DNA of 9,345 nt from Actinomycetes bacterium (lineage in GTDB: Bacteria; Actinomycetota; Actinomycetes; Streptosporangiales; Streptosporangiaceae): NCBI GenBank assembly GCA_025964635.1, contig JAOPYP010000471.1, positions 1 to 9,345 of the forward strand, given 5' to 3'. Below the pieces are notes generated by a model that was not told the origin of the DNA, did not search any database, and saw nothing but the letters and a program-made list of their open reading frames with translations. Below, in pieces: positions 6,301 to 9,345 of the stretch. Made by a program: the position numbers and the translations under genes. Each line of letters begins with the position of its first letter. Positions within the stretch are counted from its first letter, which is position 1.

Positions 6301-7269
6301 TCACAGGTCGCGGACGTCGTCGGGGAGCATTCCGAACGACTGGTACAAACGGACCCAGTCGACTGTCTCCCAGTGCTCGGCGATTCGCCCGTCTTCATCG
6401 ATCCGGAAGAAGTCGTGGGCGGTGAAGTCCGCAGCGCGGCCATTGCCGGTAACGGTGCCGTCCCACACGCTGCGGGAAGAGATGCGGTTGCCTTCGGCTA
6501 TGACGTGTGTCTGCAGGGCCAGCCCGTCGGGCATGGCGCCACGGCTGATCGCCAGCGCCTTGGCGAAAACGTCTCTTCCGTCGGGGGTCCAGCCGGAGTT
6601 CTGGATGTAGCCCTCCGCGACGGCGTCGACGTCCTCTACGTTGCCGGTGGTGAAGACGCCGTCGTACAGACGACATACGGCCGAGCGGGATTCTTCGCTC
6701 GCCACGTGCCTCTTGACCGGCGCATCGAACCGAGTCCCCAGCCGCTCTGGGAACAGTCCGCCGGGCGATTCGGCGACGCCCAGAATCTGCTGGAAGGCGT
6801 TGGCTACCCCGGGGATTGCCCCAAGCGCAACCAAGATCCGGTAGGTGTCGACGATAAGCCAGTGCTCGGCCAGTTTGTCGTCCTTCACACGGAAGACATG
6901 TGATGCGGACGTCTGGATGCTCGCGCCCGTGGCGGGCACGCCCGCGTAGTCGCCCGAGTGCGTTCCGGTGATGATGGTGCGGACCGCGACCAGATCGTTG
7001 TCAACCAGCGCGCCGATGTTCTCGTGCACCTCGAAGCGCAGGTCCGAGAAGGACTGGTGAAGTCCGGAGAAGTAGCGCTTCAGGCCGGTCCTGGTTCGCA
7101 TCCCATGCACCTCGTAGGACAGCAGGGAACGGGAAAGGACGGCGTCGGTGTCGTCGGAGTCGTCAGCGTTGACGGCCTCGAAGAGTGCACGCACCAGTTC
7201 GTCGGCACGCTGGGCGGTTTGGGTGGCGTGGAACCCGTCGGCGCTCGTGGCGGGTGAAACTGTGGTCAT
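6301..7269 (-). CDS. Tandem SnoaL-like (NTF2-fold) protein, ester cyclase type
   Basis: This 322-residue protein contains two NTF2-like domains of the SnoaL/ester cyclase type in one chain. Domain 1 is about residues 20-150, with FSDLRFEVHENIGALVDNDL-like strands, THSGDYAG (103-110) and the ending AEHWLIVD (134-141). Domain 2 is about 195-315, with HDFFRIDEDGRIAEHWETVD around 285-304 in two pieces. SnoaL relatives cyclise polyketide esters or act as small hydrolases and isomerases; most are single domains of about 140 residues that dimerise, so this looks like a fusion or duplication giving a built-in dimer. ATG 7269 is set by AAGGAG 8 nt upstream (7278-7283). A longer in-frame extension upstream has no support. 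It lies 92 nt after the SDR pseudogene and 14 nt before the second SDR. The reaction is not known; joint work with the SDRs on one substrate is inferred from operon order. Confidence 0.87.
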   Translation of the reverse strand: MTTVSPATSADGFHATQTAQRADELVRALFEAVNADDSDDTDAVLSRSLLSYEVHGMRTRTGLKRYFSGLHQSFSDLRFEVHENIGALVDNDLVAVRTIITGTHSGDYAGVPATGASIQTSASHVFRVKDDKLAEHWLIVDTYRILVALGAIPGVANAFQQILGVAESPGGLFPERLGTRFDAPVKRHVASEESRSAVCRLYDGVFTTGNVEDVDAVAEGYIQNSGWTPDGRDVFAKALAISRGAMPDGLALQTHVIAEGNRISSRSVWDGTVTGNGRAADFTAHDFFRIDEDGRIAEHWETVDWVRLYQSFGMLPDDVRDL

Positions 7270-7277
7270 GTCGGGAA

Positions 7278-7283
7278 CTCCTT
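7278..7283 (-). promoter_or_regulatory. Shine-Dalgarno fixing the SnoaL-type start
   Basis: CTCCTT on the + strand reads AAGGAG on the coding strand, 8 nt before ATG 7269. It rules out the much longer upstream extension of this frame. Confidence 0.75.
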
Positions 7284-7361
7284 GTCTGCGGTACTGATAG
7301 GGATGGTCACCGGGCACGGACATCGTGCAGCCGGCGAGGCTTGAGGTTCTGGCGGCGGCTG

Positions 7362-8071
7362 TTACCGGAGGATGAGGCCGCCGTCGGCACACAGAATCTG
7401 GCCGGTCATGGCCGCCGCACCGTCGGAGGCAGGAACGCCACGGCCGCCGCCGTGTCGGCCGGGACGAGCCGGCGCTTGAGCGCCTGCCCGTCGATGACCT
7501 CGTCGAACTGGGCCTCTGTGTTGACCGTGCGCGCGGCTGGCGTGTCGGTGAGCCCAGGAGCCACAGCCGTGACGGAGATGCCGTCCGGGCCAAGAGACCT
7601 GGCCAGTATGCGCATGATTCCAGTCAGTGCGCCCTTGCTCGCGATGTAGGGCAGCAGCACCGGGGCCGGCGGGTCCCAGAAAGTGTCTGACGTGACAAAG
7701 ATGATCCGGCCGAACCGGCGTTCGGCCATTCCGGGCGTGAATGCCTGCGCCAGCCACAGTGGAGCTTCCACGTTCACGGCCAGCACATGACGGAAGGTGG
7801 CGGCATCCAGGTCAGCCAACGCAGCCAGGTCAAACGCGGCCGCGGCGTGGACGAAGACGTCGCAGCGACCCAAACGCCGCAGAACCTCGGCTGCGGCCGC
7901 TCTGGTCGACTCCTCGACGCTGAGGTCGGCGGAAACGTCCCCAGCACGGTCGATCACAACCGCGCGGTGCCCGGAGGAGGCGAGGCCCTCCACGATCGCG
8001 GATCCGATCGCTCCGGCGCCCCCGGTCACTACCGCAACTCGCTGCGCTGAGTGCTCCCTTGGCGCCGTCAC
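7362..8071 (-). pseudogene. SDR-family oxidoreductase with a one-base frameshift near its 3' end
   Basis: From GTG 8071 the frame encodes a classical SDR: VVTGGAGAIG nucleotide motif (14-23), D41 at the end of strand 2, N100 in AVNVEAP, Ser128 in VTSDTFW, and Y142/K146 in YIASK. After AVAFL (residue 214) the frame reads a spurious PPTVRRP and stops at 7406-7408. Moving one frame at 7430/7431 restores the family ending ASDGAAAMTGQILCADGG to TAA 7362-7364. Loss of one base (GGCC to GCC on the coding strand) explains it, and repair gives 236 residues. It could be true decay or a sequencing error. The broken form lacks the C-terminal strand and helix that close the NAD(P) fold and the tetramer interface, so it is probably inactive. 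The start GTG overlaps the stop of the small upstream ORF (GTGA). Confidence 0.85.
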
Positions 8072-8196
8072 GGCCTGTCCCCGCCCTCGCTTGCCGTCAA
8101 CGCCACCTTCACCGGCCCGGGGGCGGTGTGGCGAGGCAGCACCGCCACGATCCCACGATGACGGGGAGCTCCCGCTCCTTCGATGTCCACCTTCAC
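8068..8196 (-). CDS. Small ORF (42 aa) translationally coupled to the SDR
   Basis: GTG 8196 opens a 43-codon frame (MKVDIEGAGAPRHRG and onward) ending at TGA 8068-8070, which overlaps the SDR start by four bases (GTGA). A near-perfect Shine-Dalgarno, GAAGGAG (8202-8208), stands 5 nt upstream, better than that of the SDR itself (GGGGA/AGG just before its GTG). About four fifths of third positions are G or C. This is the arrangement of a leader or coupling peptide, or of a small real subunit, at the head of the operon. No homology is recognised and no membrane segment is present. It could also be a chance open frame using a real ribosome binding site. Ribosome profiling or conservation in relatives would decide. 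Confidence 0.42.
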   Translation of the reverse strand: MKVDIEGAGAPRHRGIVAVLPRHTAPGPVKVALTASEGGDRP

Positions 8197-8210
8197 GGTC
8201 GCTCCTTCGA
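8173..8210. repeat. 11-bp direct repeat carrying two GAAGGAG motifs
   Basis: CGCTCCTTCGA occurs at 8173-8183 and 8200-8210, a 27-bp period. On the minus strand each copy contains GAAGGAG. The copy at 8200-8210 serves the 42-aa ORF; the other lies inside it and has no start codon at suitable spacing. Confidence 0.5.
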
Positions 8211-8232
8211 GTACACGTCATTGGCTCGGCGG

Positions 8233-8261
8233 ACCTTAGCTGTCCTGGACAGTTAAATCCA
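8233..8261 (-). promoter_or_regulatory. Candidate promoter of the leftward operon
   Basis: On the minus strand TGGATT (8256-8261) is followed after 17 nt by TAAGGT (8233-8238), which fits the TAnnnT form of actinobacterial housekeeping -10 boxes. The -35 is weak (3 of 6). A start near 8226 would leave about 30 nt of leader before GTG 8196. The spacer is occupied by the palindrome 8236-8256. Confidence 0.35.
8236..8256. promoter_or_regulatory. Candidate operator for the MarR-type regulator
   Basis: Half-sites TTAGCTGTCC and GGACAGTTAA surround a central T; nine of ten pairs are complementary, and the inner CTGTCC/GGACAG is perfect. Size and symmetry fit a dimeric winged-helix regulator. It lies 40 bp before the leftward GTG 8196 and 110 bp before the regulator's own start, and overlaps the candidate leftward promoter, so binding would block transcription. 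The link to the adjacent MarR is inferred from position. Confidence 0.6.
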
Positions 8262-8365
8262 CTGGGTCGCGAATTCATTCCCTGCGGATGAAGTCGCGCG
8301 CAACAACGACGTGGTAGTCCCCCCGATCCGGCCTGCATCGAAGCTTCCTGGAGCAGCTCAGTAGG

Positions 8366-8872
8366 ATGTTGATCGTGGCTACTGGTCCGGCATCACACGG
8401 TCGCGTACCAACGTCGACGGCCGCCTCTGCTGGCCCGGTCAGCAATGCGCTGATTCGGGCCACTCGCCTGCACATGATCTTGGCGCGCTACCTGCTGCAG
8501 CGCGTAGGGCTGCATCCGGGACAGGAACTGCTGCTGATGCACTTGTGGGATACCGGACCACAGCGCCAGGCGGATCTTGCGTCCGAGTTCGGCACCGATT
8601 CAGCATCAATGACTCGCACGGTTCAGCGCCTGGAGCGCGCTGGGTTCGTCCGGCGCCGACCTGATCCCAGTGACGGCCGCGCAACGATGGTCGAGTCAAC
8701 CGAGGCCGGCACGGCCCTGCGGGGCCGGATCGAGGAGCTCTGGGCTGAACTTGAAGCCCAGACGGTCGGCGACCTTTCTCAGGCGCAGCTAGGCCAACTC
8801 CTTCTCGGACTGCAGCATCTCGAGGAAAATCTGTCACTCGCGACCGAGTCAGCTCGCGTGGCGCGTAGCTGA
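8366..8872 (+). CDS. MarR-family transcriptional regulator
   Basis: This is a 168-residue winged-helix regulator of the MarR family, which binds palindromes as a dimer and usually releases them when it binds a small aromatic or lipophilic ligand. Helices around 28-45 and 120-160 would form the dimer interface. The DNA-binding part is about 50-112: helix 2 RQADLASEFG, recognition helix DSASMTRTVQRLERAGF (79-94) and the wing RRRPDPSDGRAT with the conserved D103 and R105. The length is typical. ATG 8366 has only GGAG 12 nt upstream; GTG 8375, three codons later, has AGGA at 8 nt and may be the true start. It is transcribed divergently from the SDR/SnoaL operon and shares a 169-bp region containing the palindrome 8236-8256, the classic layout for a local repressor. 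The inducing ligand cannot be deduced. Confidence 0.9.
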   Translation: MLIVATGPASHGRVPTSTAASAGPVSNALIRATRLHMILARYLLQRVGLHPGQELLLMHLWDTGPQRQADLASEFGTDSASMTRTVQRLERAGFVRRRPDPSDGRATMVESTEAGTALRGRIEELWAELEAQTVGDLSQAQLGQLLLGLQHLEENLSLATESARVARS

Positions 8873-9345
8873 CGTCGAGCGTAAGGGCCCTTCACAAGCC
8901 CCGGAAGCCCCGCCGGCATCCCAGCCGGCAGGACGGGGTTGCTCGGTGTGTCCGGCGTCGAGCTCATTACCATGCACCCTTCCATTGGAGCCTGGTTTCC
9001 CCGTGGGAGCGGGGTCAAGTCCGTGGCACCTACTACCGTGCGGCTTCGGCTGACAGCTGTACGGCAAGCTGCCGGAAACCTGCCGTCGGCGCGGTCCGTC
9101 AGCTATGGACGACTGCGTGCTGCGGCCCTTGAGCCCGCTCCGGCGTCGGCGGCGCGGCAGGCACGTTCTGGCCTCGCTCGCGCGGCCGTCGATGTCACTC
9201 CTCCGAGTCCCCGCCGTGGCCTCAGCGTGCCGTCGGCCAATGCGGGTTGGTAACAGGTCAGCGGGCTACCCGCTCAGGTCTGCAGCGTGGAACTGGTGGT
9301 CAGCGGCGGCTGACTTGGTTCTAACGCCGCCCCGGGTAGCACTAC
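8873..9345. other. Gene-free right end rich in stem-loops
   Basis: No frame on either strand has convincing coding character; the longest + frame (8939-9253) has clearly lower third-position GC than real genes here and no domain. Stem-loops include 8908-8938 (listed separately), CCCCG/CGGGG near 9000-9016, CGGCA-AGC-TGCCG (9062-9074), AGCGGG-CTA-CCCGCT (9260-9274, flanked by AGGTC on both sides) and GTCAGC-GGCG-GCTGAC (9299-9314). This could be a structured RNA, the edge of a mobile element or ordinary GC-rich noise. The window ends inside it. Confidence 0.45.
8908..8938 (+). terminator. Candidate terminator hairpin after the MarR gene
   Basis: GCCGGC repeats (8912-8917 and 8924-8929) pair around ATCCCA. 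CCCC (8908-8911) and GGGG (8935-8938) extend the stem beyond a 5-nt bulge. It starts 35 nt after the MarR stop. It lacks a U-tract but is stable enough to end transcription. Confidence 0.42.

Noticed and set aside
7270..7593. N-terminal extension of the SnoaL-type protein
   Set aside because: It overlaps the SDR pseudogene in another frame and lacks coding sense; AAGGAG fixes the start at 7269.
8072..8338. N-terminal extension of the first SDR
   Set aside because: It is Arg/Pro/Gly-rich shadow sequence running through the operator region; the nucleotide-binding motif begins 13 residues after GTG 8071, as expected for the family.
8880..9240. Possible end of an IS200/IS605 element or a group II intron
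   Set aside because: The AAGCCCC...GGGG hairpin recalls such ends, but I found no TnpB or reverse-transcriptase coding sequence and no domain V motif.
8939..9253. 104-codon + strand open frame starting with TTG
   Set aside because: Third-position GC is clearly lower than in the real genes, there is no ribosome site (it starts inside a hairpin) and no recognisable domain.
1..9345. CRISPR array, tandem repeats, rRNA or tRNA genes
   Set aside because: No regularly spaced repeats or RNA gene signatures were seen on either strand.

Overview
The window looks like chromosomal DNA from a high-GC actinomycete. G and C dominate third codon positions, GTG starts are frequent, and the protein families (integrase-core transposase, secreted Asp-box protein, SDR, SnoaL and MarR proteins) are those of soil actinobacteria. 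No RNA gene, CRISPR array or intact mobile element was found.

Left part (1-2147): a short ORF or gene tail, an empty stretch with inverted repeats, then a transposase pseudogene (629-1690) broken by two frameshifts and one nonsense codon. Behind it is a gene-poor stretch with a possible reverse-strand gene remnant. Middle (2148-5605): a secreted Asp-box (BNR) beta-propeller protein of 638 residues starts at a GTG set by a perfect Shine-Dalgarno and ends at a strong hairpin terminator. Next come the tail of a cupin gene, a cluster of overlapping palindromes, a VOC/glyoxalase-fold protein, and about 550 bp holding two short open frames that resemble gene remnants.

Right part (5606-8872): the most coherent unit. 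A MarR-type regulator on the + strand diverges from a leftward operon: a 42-codon ORF, an SDR oxidoreductase, a protein made of two SnoaL-like domains, and a second SDR. The first SDR ORF overlaps the small ORF by four bases (GTGA) and is disrupted near its 3' end by a one-base deletion. A near-perfect 21-bp palindrome lies in the divergent region over a candidate leftward promoter, which fits MarR control of a small-molecule redox or detoxification operon. The last 470 bases have no convincing gene but several stem-loops.

No clearly novel multi-gene system is evident. The best lead is the MarR/SDR/double-SnoaL locus with its hidden small ORF and operator. Much of the rest is decaying sequence: one transposase, one SDR, one cupin and perhaps three other remnants.
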